64,000 nucleotides of DNA. Source: Streptomyces sp. XY006 (lineage in GTDB: Bacteria > Actinomycetota > Actinomycetes > Streptomycetales > Streptomycetaceae). The DNA lies in the NCBI RefSeq assembly GCF_002237655.1, contig NZ_NOKT01000011.1, forward strand, positions 182,176 through 246,175, given 5' to 3'. The position numbers were made by a program, and so were the translations under genes. Below the pieces are notes generated by a model, which worked only from the letters and a program-made list of their open reading frames with translations, was not told the DNA's origin and did no database searches. How positions within the stretch are numbered: position 1 is the stretch's first letter; each line of letters begins with the position of its first letter. Below, one piece after another: positions 1-7,596 of this stretch.

Positions 1-276
1 GGCGGAGCCGATCTCGTAGCGCAGGTCCTCGCGGGGCAGCCGCGGTGCCGGGGCGGTGCCGCCGGCGCGCAGGGTGCGGCGGCCGTGGCGCGAGAGGGCG
101 AAGACGGCGTCGGGCGCGTCGGCGGCGGCGACCGCGTCCGCGAGCAGGTCGCCGTCCGGCGGCAGGCCGGGTTCGCCGGCGGGCCGGGCGTCCGGTCGCG
201 GCGGCGGGCCGGGCGCGGGCCGTTCCTCGGCGTCGGGCCGGGCTCCCGGCCACGGGGCGGGCCACAGTGCCGTCAC
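1..276 (-). CDS. Beta-lactamase-fold serine hydrolase, N-terminal part (cut by window edge)
   Basis: Only the first 92 codons are present. The reading frame runs off the left edge, so the catalytic core is not visible. The translation has a Pro/Ala-rich N-terminus, then PDAVFALSRHGRRTLRAGG, and ends in YEIGSA. In class C beta-lactamase/esterase-type serine hydrolases this sequence sits immediately before the nucleophile motif Ser-x-x-Lys. The family includes D-Ala-D-Ala peptidases, esterases and peptide-acting transpeptidase-like enzymes. The GTG start at 276 overlaps the stop of the preceding gene by 4 bp (GTGA), so it is translationally coupled to the DUF6895-like pair and belongs to that operon. 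Substrate unknown. Confidence 0.7.
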   Translation of the reverse strand, partial: MTALWPAPWPGARPDAEERPAPGPPPRPDARPAGEPGLPPDGDLLADAVAAADAPDAVFALSRHGRRTLRAGGTAPAPRLPREDLRYEIGSA

Positions 277-1190
277 GAGGCCTCCGCCAGTTCGGACAGG
301 GCCCGGGACGTGGCCAGGACCGAGGCGAACGCTGCGACCAGGGTGGGGTGGTAGACGATGTCGAAGACCTCGTCGGGCTCGCCCTCGGGCATGGTGCGGA
401 TCGCCGGCATGGCTCCGTCCGGCTGCTGCGCGGCCGCGAAGGCGCGCCAGGCGCGCTCGTCCAGGGTGGGGCGGGGCAGGCAGGCGTCGACGACCAGCAG
501 TTCGCCGAGCAGGTCCCAGCGCTCCAGGTCCAGCCAGTCGTCGATCCACACCGGCAGCCAGGTGGCGAGGTAGTCGGCGATGTCCGGCGGCAGGCCGCCC
601 GGGTTCTCGCCCCAGTCGGTGAGGTGGAACACCGTGTGGGTGACGTCGTAGGCGATGTGGCCCTCGACGGTCCAGGGTTCGGGGGTGCGGGCCAGCCAGG
701 TCCCGCCCACCAGGTCGGCCTCGGGCGGGCGGGGAGTGAGGCCGTAGCGGCGCTGGAAGGCGGACAGGCCCAGGCGCCGGGTCGGGGTGACCTCGAAGGC
801 GACCCAGCTGTCCAGCCGGTGGTTCAGGACGGCGGCCCGCTCCACCTCGGGGTGGCTGTAGCCCAGTTCCTTGAAGGGCAGGTACACCTCGAAGGGGATG
901 GGCGAGATCGGCTCCGTGCGCTGTCCGCGCACCAGCATGGCGCCGCCGTCGAGGGTCTCGCGCCAGGCGTGGTCGAGCAGTCGGCGGGCCAGCTCGGCCT
1001 GGCGTGAGCCGGCCACGCCCTCGCGGAAGAGCACCTTGCAGATCAGGGCCAGTTCGCCGACGGGCTTGAAGCGCTCCAGGAAGCCGATCTCGGGGTCCAC
1101 GTCTGGCTGCAGGCGGAAGCCGTCCCGGTGGGCCCACAGCCATTCGATGGCGCCCACCCCGACGGTGTGGATCAGGCGCGTGTCGGTCAT
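273..1190 (-). CDS. DUF6895-like protein, second tandem copy
   Basis: A 305-residue protein starting at the ATG at 1190, which overlaps the upstream gene's stop as ATGA. It is clearly paralogous to its neighbour at 1187-2095: both carry a GELA motif near the N-terminus, a TRRLG motif, PEPWT, then HxVFHLTDWG followed by DYLAxWLPxWID. A late AAAQQPDGAMP stretch resembles the QW-type repeats of alpha/alpha-barrel proteins such as terpene cyclases; that resemblance is my inference from sequence only. No signal peptide or membrane segment is visible. I recognise it as resembling the uncharacterised DUF6895 family, with no known reaction. Its position in a peptide-containing operon suggests a maturation or binding role, but this is not demonstrated. 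Confidence 0.75.
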   Translation of the reverse strand: MTDTRLIHTVGVGAIEWLWAHRDGFRLQPDVDPEIGFLERFKPVGELALICKVLFREGVAGSRQAELARRLLDHAWRETLDGGAMLVRGQRTEPISPIPFEVYLPFKELGYSHPEVERAAVLNHRLDSWVAFEVTPTRRLGLSAFQRRYGLTPRPPEADLVGGTWLARTPEPWTVEGHIAYDVTHTVFHLTDWGENPGGLPPDIADYLATWLPVWIDDWLDLERWDLLGELLVVDACLPRPTLDERAWRAFAAAQQPDGAMPAIRTMPEGEPDEVFDIVYHPTLVAAFASVLATSRALSELAEAS

Positions 1191-2095
1191 ACCGGTACTC
1201 CTTGTCCGGCGGTCAGCGCCGCCGCGAAGGCCGCCATGAGAGTGGAGTGGTAGTGGTGCGCGAAGTACGCGGCGGGATCGCCGGCGTCGCCCTCCTCGGG
1301 CAGCGCGCCGGAGGCGTCCTGCGCCGCGGCGACGCGCGCCCAGGCGTCGTCCGGGACGGTGTCGCCCGGCAGTCCGGGCACGCTCGCGGCCACGGCCAGC
1401 AGTTCGCAGGCGAGGTCCCACATCCGCGCGTCCAGGCAGGTGTCGATCCAGGGCGGCAGCCAGTGGGCCAGGTAGTCCGTGAGGTCGCCGGGGACTCCTC
1501 CGGCGGCGCGTCCCCAGTCGGTGAGGTGGAAGACCACATGGGTGAGCGCGTATCCGGCGGAGCGTTCGAAGGTCCAGGGTTCCGGCAGTCCGCCCAGCCA
1601 GGTGCGGCGCAGCGCCGGTTCGCGGGGCTCGTCCCGGTGGATCCCGCCGCGTTCCTCGGCGTGGAGGACACCGAGCCGGCGGGTCGGTTCCTGCTCGGTC
1701 AGCCGCCAGCCGCGGGTGCGGGCGACCGTGGCGGTGGCGGCCTCGTAGGCGGGGTGGCGGAAGCCGGCCGCGGCCAGGGCGGCGTAGACCTCCAGCGGGT
1801 AGGTGGCGAACGGCTCGAGCCGTTGCAGCCGGAGGAACAGCTCACCCTCGCCGGTCTGCCGCCAGGCGAAGGCGAGCAGGTCGGCGGCTCGGGCGTGCAG
1901 GGGGTCGCCGGGGGGTGTGTGCCGGGTGACGGTCGCGCAGACCTGGGCCAGTTCGCCGAGCGGCTTCCAGCTGCGGTCGACCTGGCCGTCGGCGGCCAGC
2001 GCGTCCTCGCCGAGCGCGAAGTCCGCGCGGCGGCCGGACGCCCAGGCCAGCGCGGCGCGTGCCACGTCGCGGACCTCCCGGGCCGGTGCGCTCAC
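1187..2095 (-). CDS. DUF6895-like protein, first tandem copy
   Basis: A 302-residue protein with a GTG start at 2095 overlapping the upstream stop as GTGA. It shares the block order of its downstream paralogue: LGELAQVC near residue 50, TRRLG, PEPWTFE, HVVFHLTDWG, DYLAHWLPPWID and a late AAAQDASGALPE segment. The two copies differ enough to be an old duplication rather than a recent one. The conserved His, Asp and Trp cluster (H..FHLTDWG) is the best candidate for an active or binding site. No signal peptide is evident, so it is probably cytoplasmic. The function is unknown. Tandem retention suggests either a heterodimer or two sequential steps. Confidence 0.75.
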   Translation of the reverse strand: MSAPAREVRDVARAALAWASGRRADFALGEDALAADGQVDRSWKPLGELAQVCATVTRHTPPGDPLHARAADLLAFAWRQTGEGELFLRLQRLEPFATYPLEVYAALAAAGFRHPAYEAATATVARTRGWRLTEQEPTRRLGVLHAEERGGIHRDEPREPALRRTWLGGLPEPWTFERSAGYALTHVVFHLTDWGRAAGGVPGDLTDYLAHWLPPWIDTCLDARMWDLACELLAVAASVPGLPGDTVPDDAWARVAAAQDASGALPEEGDAGDPAAYFAHHYHSTLMAAFAAALTAGQGVPV

Positions 2096-2784
2096 ACCGG
2101 TGCTCCGGCGCGCAGCAGGCGTGCCGCCCGCACCTGGAGTTCCACCTGCGGGTCCTGGCCGCCCATCAGTTCCACGAAGTCCAGGCCCGCTTCGAGGCCG
2201 AGGGTGGTGGGGACGCCGTCCAGCAGGGTGAGCCAGCGGCCCGCTCCGGCCGCCTGCCGCCAGTCGCGGCGGCGCACGGCGCGGACGAAACCGCGGGCGA
2301 CGTCCACGGGACGGCGTCCGGCGGCGCGGGTCACGGCGCACTCCTCGCCGGGCAGGGCGAGGGGGGCCAGCACGGCCAGTTGGTGGGTCAGGACCTGCCA
2401 GCTCGCGCCGTCCAGCCAGTCGGCGCCGGGTTCGGCCTCGCCGGCGGCGGAGGACGGGTCGAGCCGTCGCAGGGTGCGTGCCATGGCCCAGTGGCTCCAC
2501 AGCACGGCCGGGGCCGCGTCGGCGCGGGGCGGGAAGGACTCCACGGCCTTGCGGAACACGGCGAGTTCGTCGGGGTCGGGTGGGGTGCCCAGCAGGACGG
2601 ACGGCAGCAGCGCGTCGGATCCGAGCACGCGTACGGCCGCGAGTGCGATGCCTCCGGCGTCCGAGTCGACCACCCCGGGGGTGGCCGCTCGCGCGTGGTC
2701 TCCGCCCCGGAGGGCGGAGACCACACTGGAGGCGAGGTCCTGCACCGCGCCCTGCAAGAGGGTCGAAGTGCCTGACTGCTCCAT
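2092..2784 (-). CDS. Unknown 230-residue protein of the peptide operon
   Basis: The ATG at 2784 follows a GGGAG ribosome-binding site, and the stop overlaps the next gene by 4 bp. The protein is alanine/leucine-rich and probably all-helical, with no signal peptide, transmembrane segment or recognisable catalytic motif. The C-terminal half contains RRDWRQAAGAGRWL and DFVELMGGQDPQVELQVRAA, which resembles a helical-repeat packing. I do not recognise the family. It lies 19 bp downstream of the 62-residue peptide gene and is coupled to the DUF6895-like pair, so it is presumably a dedicated partner such as a recognition or scaffold protein. This role is inferred from context only. Confidence 0.65.
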   Translation of the reverse strand: MEQSGTSTLLQGAVQDLASSVVSALRGGDHARAATPGVVDSDAGGIALAAVRVLGSDALLPSVLLGTPPDPDELAVFRKAVESFPPRADAAPAVLWSHWAMARTLRRLDPSSAAGEAEPGADWLDGASWQVLTHQLAVLAPLALPGEECAVTRAAGRRPVDVARGFVRAVRRRDWRQAAGAGRWLTLLDGVPTTLGLEAGLDFVELMGGQDPQVELQVRAARLLRAGAPV

Positions 2785-2803
2785 TGACTACTCCCGTCGA
2801 TCA

Positions 2804-2992
2804 CTAGCCCTTCTTCGGACGCGGGGTCGGCGGCGACAGCAGCAGCTTGGTGTTGCCGGAGGACAGCGCCAGCGCTGCGCACTCGCGGCTGTCGCGGTAG
2901 ACGCCGTCCAGTTCGGCCGGGTCGAGTGCCGCCTCGATGTCGACGCTCGGAACACCCGTGAGTTCCTCGATGACCTTTTCGTTGGAAGGCAT
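2804..2992 (-). CDS. Small 62-residue peptide, precursor-like
   Basis: The ATG at 2992 is preceded by AAGGAG at ideal spacing; an in-frame start further upstream lacks this site. The peptide begins MPSNEKVIEELTGVPS. It has an acidic middle (IEAALDPAELDG), then a single Cys in SRECAALALSSGNTKLLL, and a Pro-rich basic tail (SPPTPRPKKG). An acidic, helix-prone front and a Ser/Thr/Asn/Pro-rich end with one cysteine resembles leader plus core of a ribosomally made peptide. It matches no precursor family I know. It heads a run of four coupled genes. Alternatively it is a small structural or regulatory protein. Confidence 0.6.
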   Translation of the reverse strand: MPSNEKVIEELTGVPSVDIEAALDPAELDGVYRDSRECAALALSSGNTKLLLSPPTPRPKKG

Positions 2993-3100
2993 AGCACCAT
3001 CTCCTTGAGCTGAAGCGAGTACCTTCACCTTCCGGATCTCCGGAATCGGACAAAGCATGCCAAATTTCTCAGAATTCACTTCAATAACATTTTCAACTTC
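2993..3100 (-). promoter_or_regulatory. AT-rich leader upstream of the small peptide gene
   Basis: These 108 bases between the decarboxylase stop and the peptide start are clearly less GC-rich than their surroundings. On the minus strand they contain TTGAAA near 3085, a plausible -35-like hexamer, but no convincing -10. The region probably contains the promoter and 5' leader of the peptide operon rather than simple read-through from the decarboxylase gene. No terminator-like hairpin was found. Confidence 0.3.
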
Positions 3101-4579
3101 TCACCCATGAGGCACCGCGTCGCGCGCCACCACCCGTACGGTGCGGACCGAGGGGTCGGCCGCGTCCGGGATGAGGACGCCGTGGTCGGCGCCGCTGCGC
3201 AGGTAGTCCAGGACCGCGTCGGTGATCACCTCGCCGGGTGCCACCACCGGCACGCCCGGCGGGTAGGGGCTGATCATCTCCGCGGCGATCCGTCCCGCGG
3301 CCCGCTCGGCGGGCACGTGCTCGGCAGGGGCGAAGAACGCCGCCCGGGGCAGCATGGCCTGCTCCAGCTCCAGCACCGAGGGCTCGGGCAGCCGCACCGG
3401 CGGCCGCCGCTCGACCTCGCCGGCGTGCTCCACGAGCGCCCGCAGGGCGTCCACCAGCACCTGCTCGGTCTCGTCGTCGTCCGCGTACGTGATCGAGGCG
3501 CTGATGCGGCAGCTGTCCGAACCGCCGACGTCCACGTGGCGGTGGGCGCGCAGCCACTCCGCGGCCTGCATGCCGCTCATGCCGAGCTCGCGTACGTCGA
3601 TCACGAGCTTGAGCGGGTCCAGGTCGGCGGCGAGCCCCTCGTGCACGACCTCCCGGCCCATGGGCCGCAGACCGGGCAGCTCCGCGACCGCCGTCCGGAC
3701 GCGTTCGGCGCGGCGGAGGGCCGCCTCCAGGAGCTCGTGCCCCTGCTCGACCATCTGGCGCCGCCAGCCGTCGAGCGTGGCGTACACGAGCGAGGAGGCG
3801 CTGGTGGTGCCCAGCAGGTCCTCCCGCTGTTTGAGGGCCTCGGGTGAGATGCGGTCGTACTGGAGGTGGAAGACGGAGCTCTGCTCCACCGCCCCGCCCA
3901 TCTTGTGCACGCTGGTGACCACCAGGTCGGCCTCGGCGTCCATGCCCCAGGCGGGCAGGGCCGGGTGGAAGGGCAGATGGGCGCCCCAGGCCTCGTCGAG
4001 GATGACGGGCACGTCGAACTCGTGGCACACCCGGGCCACTCCCCGGACGTCCGCGCAGGAGCCCCAGTCGGTGGGCGTGATGAGCGGCATGCCCTTGGCG
4101 TCGGGGTGCTCCTCAAGGCGCCGGCGCACGTCGTCCGGCTCGGGCGGGTGGGCCAGGTGCCGTTCGGTGTCGAACGTGGGGTGGACCCAGATCGGTTCGA
4201 CGCCGTTGACGACGACGGCCGCGACGACGGCCTTGTGCGCGTTGCGCGACAGCAGCAGCTTCTCCCCCGGGCCGGCCGCGGCGAGCATGGCGGTCTTCAC
4301 GGACAGCGAGCTGCCGCAGGTGGAGAAGAACGCGTGCTCGGCGCCGACCGCGTCCGCCATGAGTTCCTGGGCCCGGCTGAGGACGCCCTGCGACTGGCGG
4401 CGGTCGTCCAGGCCGTTGAGCGAGAGCACGTCGGAGCGGAACACGTCCAGCCCGACGATCGCGGCGACCCGGGGGTCCACTCCCCTGCCCTGCTTGTGGC
4501 CCGGCGGGCCGTAGGCGATGTCACCGCGGCGCCGGAAGTCCTCCAGCGCCTCCAGGACGGGCACGCGCGAGTGGTCCAT
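3101..4579 (-). CDS. Orn/Lys/Arg decarboxylase-type PLP enzyme
   Basis: A 492-residue fold-type I PLP enzyme of the short Orn/Lys/Arg decarboxylase group (the inducible enterobacterial enzymes exceed 700 residues). The start is the ATG at 4579 behind GGGAGGA. Visible features are the substrate-loop YGPPGHKQG (residues 23-31), FFSTCGSS (84-91), the cofactor-ring aspartate in LDEAWGAH (Asp195), and the Schiff-base lysine in TSVHKMGG (Lys226). A C-terminal decarboxylase domain follows with PYPPGVPVVAPGE. The predicted reaction is decarboxylation of a basic amino acid to a diamine or polyamine precursor; the substrate cannot be read from sequence. It is divergent from an M20 amidohydrolase. Confidence 0.85.
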   Translation of the reverse strand: MDHSRVPVLEALEDFRRRGDIAYGPPGHKQGRGVDPRVAAIVGLDVFRSDVLSLNGLDDRRQSQGVLSRAQELMADAVGAEHAFFSTCGSSLSVKTAMLAAAGPGEKLLLSRNAHKAVVAAVVVNGVEPIWVHPTFDTERHLAHPPEPDDVRRRLEEHPDAKGMPLITPTDWGSCADVRGVARVCHEFDVPVILDEAWGAHLPFHPALPAWGMDAEADLVVTSVHKMGGAVEQSSVFHLQYDRISPEALKQREDLLGTTSASSLVYATLDGWRRQMVEQGHELLEAALRRAERVRTAVAELPGLRPMGREVVHEGLAADLDPLKLVIDVRELGMSGMQAAEWLRAHRHVDVGGSDSCRISASITYADDDETEQVLVDALRALVEHAGEVERRPPVRLPEPSVLELEQAMLPRAAFFAPAEHVPAERAAGRIAAEMISPYPPGVPVVAPGEVITDAVLDYLRSGADHGVLIPDAADPSVRTVRVVARDAVPHG

Positions 4580-4834
4580 GGTTCCTCCCGGATCCGGCCC
4601 GCCCCGCCGCCGCGGCGTCCACGCTGTCGTGACCGGCGGGTACACCGACCGTGTTGCACCGGGGCACCGCTCGAAACGCGCCGGGTGGTGTCACCGCTGC
4701 GGTCGGTGAAACCCGTCGGGGACGGACCGCGGCGGCGGCGCCTGCCGGTCCCGCGTTCCCGGACCGGCCGGGAGCCCGGTCGGCCGGCCCGGGAAGCGTG
4801 TGCCGCACGCCGCCCCTGACACCGAGGAGGCCCC

Positions 4835-6010
4835 GTGGCCCTGATCCGCGACGACGTACACCTCGCCCTCCGTGAGGAGGTGGCCGCGCGGGCCGACGCG
4901 CTGTGGGACGTGGCCCTGCGGCTGCACGCCGACCCCGAGTATGCCTTCGCCGAGCACCGGGCCGCGGCCCTGCTCTCGGGCGAACTGGAGCGCGCCGGGT
5001 TCGCCGTGGAGCGCGGCGTGGCCGGGATGCCGACCGCGTTCACCGGCCGCTCGGGCCGGGGCCGGCCCACCGTGGCGCTGCTGATGGAGTACGACGCCCT
5101 GCCCGGCCTCGGCCACGCGTGCGGGCACAACCTGATCGCGGCGGCGGGGCTCGGGGCCGCCCTGGCCCTGGGCGCCGTGCCCGGGCTGTCCGCCGGTTCG
5201 GTGCTGGCCGTGGGCACGCCCGCCGAGGAGGGCGGCGGCGGCAAGGCCCTGGAGGTGGAGGCCGGTGTCTTCGACGACGTCGACGCGGCGCTGATGTTCC
5301 ACCCGGGCGTGCACAGCTGGGCCCGGGCGCCGCTGACGGCGCAGGTGCAGTACCGGGTGGCCTTCCACGGCCGGGCCGCGCACCCCACGGGCAACCCGAC
5401 CGAGGGCATCGACGCGCTCGCGGCCCTGGTGGAGCTGTTCAACGTGCTGTCCGCGCTGGGGCGGCGGCTGCCGGAGGGCTCGCACGTGCAGGGCATCGTC
5501 ACCCACGGCGGGACGGCGACGAACATCGTGCCCGAGTTCGCGGAGGGCCGGTTCGGGCTGCGTGCGGCGACGACCGAGGCGCTGGAGGACCTCACCGAGC
5601 GGCTGCGGGTCTGCGCGGACGGCGTGGCCCGGGCCACCGGCACCACCACCGAGGTGGAGCGGGCGACCGTGCGCTACGAGCACTTCCGGGACAGCGAGGT
5701 GCTCTCCGGGCGGTTCGCCGCGCACCTGGCCCGGGCCGGGATCCCGCTGTCCCCGCCCGCGCCGGGCGTCTACCTGGGCTCGTCCGACATCGGCAACGTC
5801 AGCACGCGCGTGCCCGCCATCCACCCCTTCGTGGCGATCACCGGCGAGGACGGCTCGGACCACACCCCGGAGTTCGCCGCGGCGGCCGCCTCGCCCCGGG
5901 CCCGCGCGGTGCTGGTCGCCGCCGCCCAGGCCCTCGCCTGCACCGCCGCCGACGTCCTGCTGTCGGAGGAGCTGCGCGAGGAGGCGTGGGCAGGGCACCG
6001 GGCGGCGTGA
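4835..6010 (+). CDS. M20-family amidohydrolase/aminoacylase
   Basis: A 391-residue metallohydrolase of the M20D (AbgB/HipO-like) type. The GTG at 4835 lies just downstream of GAGGAGG. The metal-site motif GLGHACGHN (His94, Cys96, His98) follows MEYDALPGLG. A second block GTPAEEGGGGK supplies the Glu-Glu pair, and a HPTGNP-type loop marks the dimerisation domain. A late SSDIGN..PAIHPFVAI and a DHTPEFA segment give the remaining metal ligand and the usual C-terminus. These enzymes hydrolyse N-acyl amino acids or aminobenzoyl-glutamate-type amides in the cytoplasm. Divergence from a decarboxylase suggests a shared role in amino-acid or amine turnover, by inference only. Confidence 0.85.
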   Translation: MALIRDDVHLALREEVAARADALWDVALRLHADPEYAFAEHRAAALLSGELERAGFAVERGVAGMPTAFTGRSGRGRPTVALLMEYDALPGLGHACGHNLIAAAGLGAALALGAVPGLSAGSVLAVGTPAEEGGGGKALEVEAGVFDDVDAALMFHPGVHSWARAPLTAQVQYRVAFHGRAAHPTGNPTEGIDALAALVELFNVLSALGRRLPEGSHVQGIVTHGGTATNIVPEFAEGRFGLRAATTEALEDLTERLRVCADGVARATGTTTEVERATVRYEHFRDSEVLSGRFAAHLARAGIPLSPPAPGVYLGSSDIGNVSTRVPAIHPFVAITGEDGSDHTPEFAAAAASPRARAVLVAAAQALACTAADVLLSEELREEAWAGHRAA

Positions 6011-6072
6011 CTGGTTCGGCCGCTGCGGGGGAACCCGGCGGACACCGGACCCACCGACACCTGGAGAGGGCC

Positions 6073-6606
6073 ATGAGTCTGTTGCGTGTGCTCGGCCGCC
6101 CCATGCTCGCCTCGATGTTCCTCACGGGCGGCATGAACTCCGTCCGCGATCCGAAACAGGTCGCCGACGCCGCCGAGCCTGTCGTCCAACCCGTCACCGA
6201 TCGCGTCCCGGCCCTGCCCGACCGCACCGAGCAGATCGTACGGCTCAACGGCGCCGTACAGGTCGTGGCCGGACTGATGCTGGCCACGGGACGCATGCCC
6301 CGCCCGGCCGCGCTGGCCATCGCCGCCACCCTGGTGCCCACGACGCTCGCCGGGCACCGCTTCTGGGAGGCGGAGGACCCCGAGGAGCGGGCCCAGCAGC
6401 GCATCCACTTCCTCAAGAACATGTCCATGCTCGGCGGGCTGCTGATCGCCGCCGACGACACCGGCTCCCGCCCCTCCCTGCTGTGGCGCGGCTCCCACGC
6501 CGCCCGCTCCGTGCGCCGGGACGCGGGCCTGGTGCGGCGCTCGGTGCGCGCCACCGCGCGGCCGGCCGCAGCGGCCGGGCGGGTCCGCGCCAAGCTGCCC
6601 GCCTGA
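6073..6606 (+). CDS. DoxX-like membrane protein
   Basis: A 177-residue protein starting at the ATG at 6073, preceded by GGAGAGGG. The N-terminus RPMLASMFLTGGMNSVRDP is typical of the DoxX family, and hydrophobic stretches near residues 8-20, 62-77, 81-97 and 112-124 are consistent with four membrane segments. A basic Arg/Ala-rich cytoplasmic tail closes the protein. DoxX proteins are associated with redox homeostasis or thiol stress in actinobacteria, but the biochemical activity is unsettled. It sits between an M20 amidohydrolase and a hemerythrin gene on the same strand, with a 62-bp gap before it. Confidence 0.8.
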   Translation: MSLLRVLGRPMLASMFLTGGMNSVRDPKQVADAAEPVVQPVTDRVPALPDRTEQIVRLNGAVQVVAGLMLATGRMPRPAALAIAATLVPTTLAGHRFWEAEDPEERAQQRIHFLKNMSMLGGLLIAADDTGSRPSLLWRGSHAARSVRRDAGLVRRSVRATARPAAAAGRVRAKLPA

Positions 6607-6680
6607 GCCGCGGGCGGGCCGCCACGACCACGCGTTAGCGCAAGAGGGCCGGGGGGACCCGGGGCCTGGAGGTGAAGGAC

Positions 6681-7244
6681 ATGGGACACGGAGGAAACGT
6701 CATCGACGAGCCGGTGACCGATCACCGCGAGGTCGAGGAGATGTTCGGCAGGATCGAGGCGCTGCCGTCCGGTCACCAGGACCGCAAGGTGTACGCCGAC
6801 CAGGTCACCATGGAGCTCGTGAGGCACTCGGTGGCCGAGGAGGCCTACCTCTACCCGGCCGTGCGCGAGCACGTCGCGGGCGGGGACGCCCTCGCCGACC
6901 AGGAACTGCGGGACCACGCCACGGCCGAGCAGATCATGAAGGATCTGGAGGGCTGCGACGCGGGCGACGCCGAGTTCGACCGGCTCGTGGGCATGCTGAT
7001 GAGCGAGATCCGCTCGCACATCGCCGACGAGGAGGGCAACCTCTTCCCGCGGCTGCGCCAGGCCTGCCCGATGGACACGCTGAACGAGCTCGGCGACAAG
7101 GTCCGCAAGGCGAAGAAGACCGCCCCGACCCGGCCGCACCCGGCGGCCCCCGACAAGCCTCCGGCGAACAAGCTGCTGGCTCCGGGCACCGGCATGGTCG
7201 ACCGGCTGCGTGACGCGCTGTCCGGACGCGGCAAGTTCGAGTGA
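6681..7244 (+). CDS. Hemerythrin-domain protein
   Basis: A 187-residue protein. The ATG at 6681 has GGAGG eight bases upstream; an in-frame GTG at 6672 lies inside that ribosome-binding site and is less likely. The four-helix hemerythrin fold is shown by its iron ligands: TDHREVEEMF, RHSVAEEAYLYP, DHATAEQIM and HIADEEGNLFPRL, an H..HxxxE..H..HxxxE-like set. A Lys/Pro-rich linker and short basic tail follow. Such proteins bind a di-iron centre and O2 or reactive oxygen in the cytoplasm. A strong terminator follows directly. Co-orientation with the DoxX-like gene suggests an oxidative-stress role. Confidence 0.88.
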   Translation: MGHGGNVIDEPVTDHREVEEMFGRIEALPSGHQDRKVYADQVTMELVRHSVAEEAYLYPAVREHVAGGDALADQELRDHATAEQIMKDLEGCDAGDAEFDRLVGMLMSEIRSHIADEEGNLFPRLRQACPMDTLNELGDKVRKAKKTAPTRPHPAAPDKPPANKLLAPGTGMVDRLRDALSGRGKFE

Positions 7245-7267
7245 CGCGGCCGCCACCGCGCGAGAGA

Positions 7268-7299
7268 GAAGGGCCCGTCGCCCCGGCGACGGGCCCTTC
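7268..7299 (+). terminator. Strong intrinsic-type hairpin after hemerythrin gene
   Basis: Perfect 15-bp arms (GAAGGGCCCGTCGCC and its complement) surround a 2-base gap 24 bases after the hemerythrin stop. There is no U-tract, as is common for streptomycete terminators. Confidence 0.85.
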
Positions 7300-7596
7300 C
7301 GCGTCGTCCGGGACGGCTGCTGTGGCCGCCGTCACCTGCCCCGGGCCTGCCCCGGGCCATGATCGGCAGCTGTGATCAACCACACTCCCAGGCCCAAATG
7401 CCCGGCCCGTGACGAGCTTTGGCACGGGCCGGGGCCGTGCGGGAGAGGCGGACGGAGCCGACACCGGGAGCCCCTCTGTCACGATGGGCGGCGCCGTGAC
7501 CCGGCGAGGGGAGCCACCGCGCAGCGCAGCCGGTGCCTCTCGCTCTCCTCGCCCCCCTGTCGAGTCCTCCGACTCTCGTCTTGCGAGTACCGCACT
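7300..7596. other. Intergenic stretch before MFS gene, no gene seen
   Basis: About 300 bases between the hemerythrin terminator and the most likely start of the MFS gene. Open frames here have the Arg/Ser-rich composition of non-coding high-GC DNA and show no family resemblance. It presumably contains the MFS promoter. I could not place -10/-35 boxes with confidence. Confidence 0.4.

Noticed and set aside
2993..3079. Longer 91-residue form of the small peptide
   Set aside because: The upstream start lacks a ribosome-binding site, whereas the ATG at 2992 has AAGGAG at ideal distance.
7372..7596. N-terminal extension of the MFS protein from an earlier GTG
   Set aside because: The extra 75 residues are Arg/Pro/Cys-rich with no transporter features. 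The conserved region starts after the GTG at 7597.
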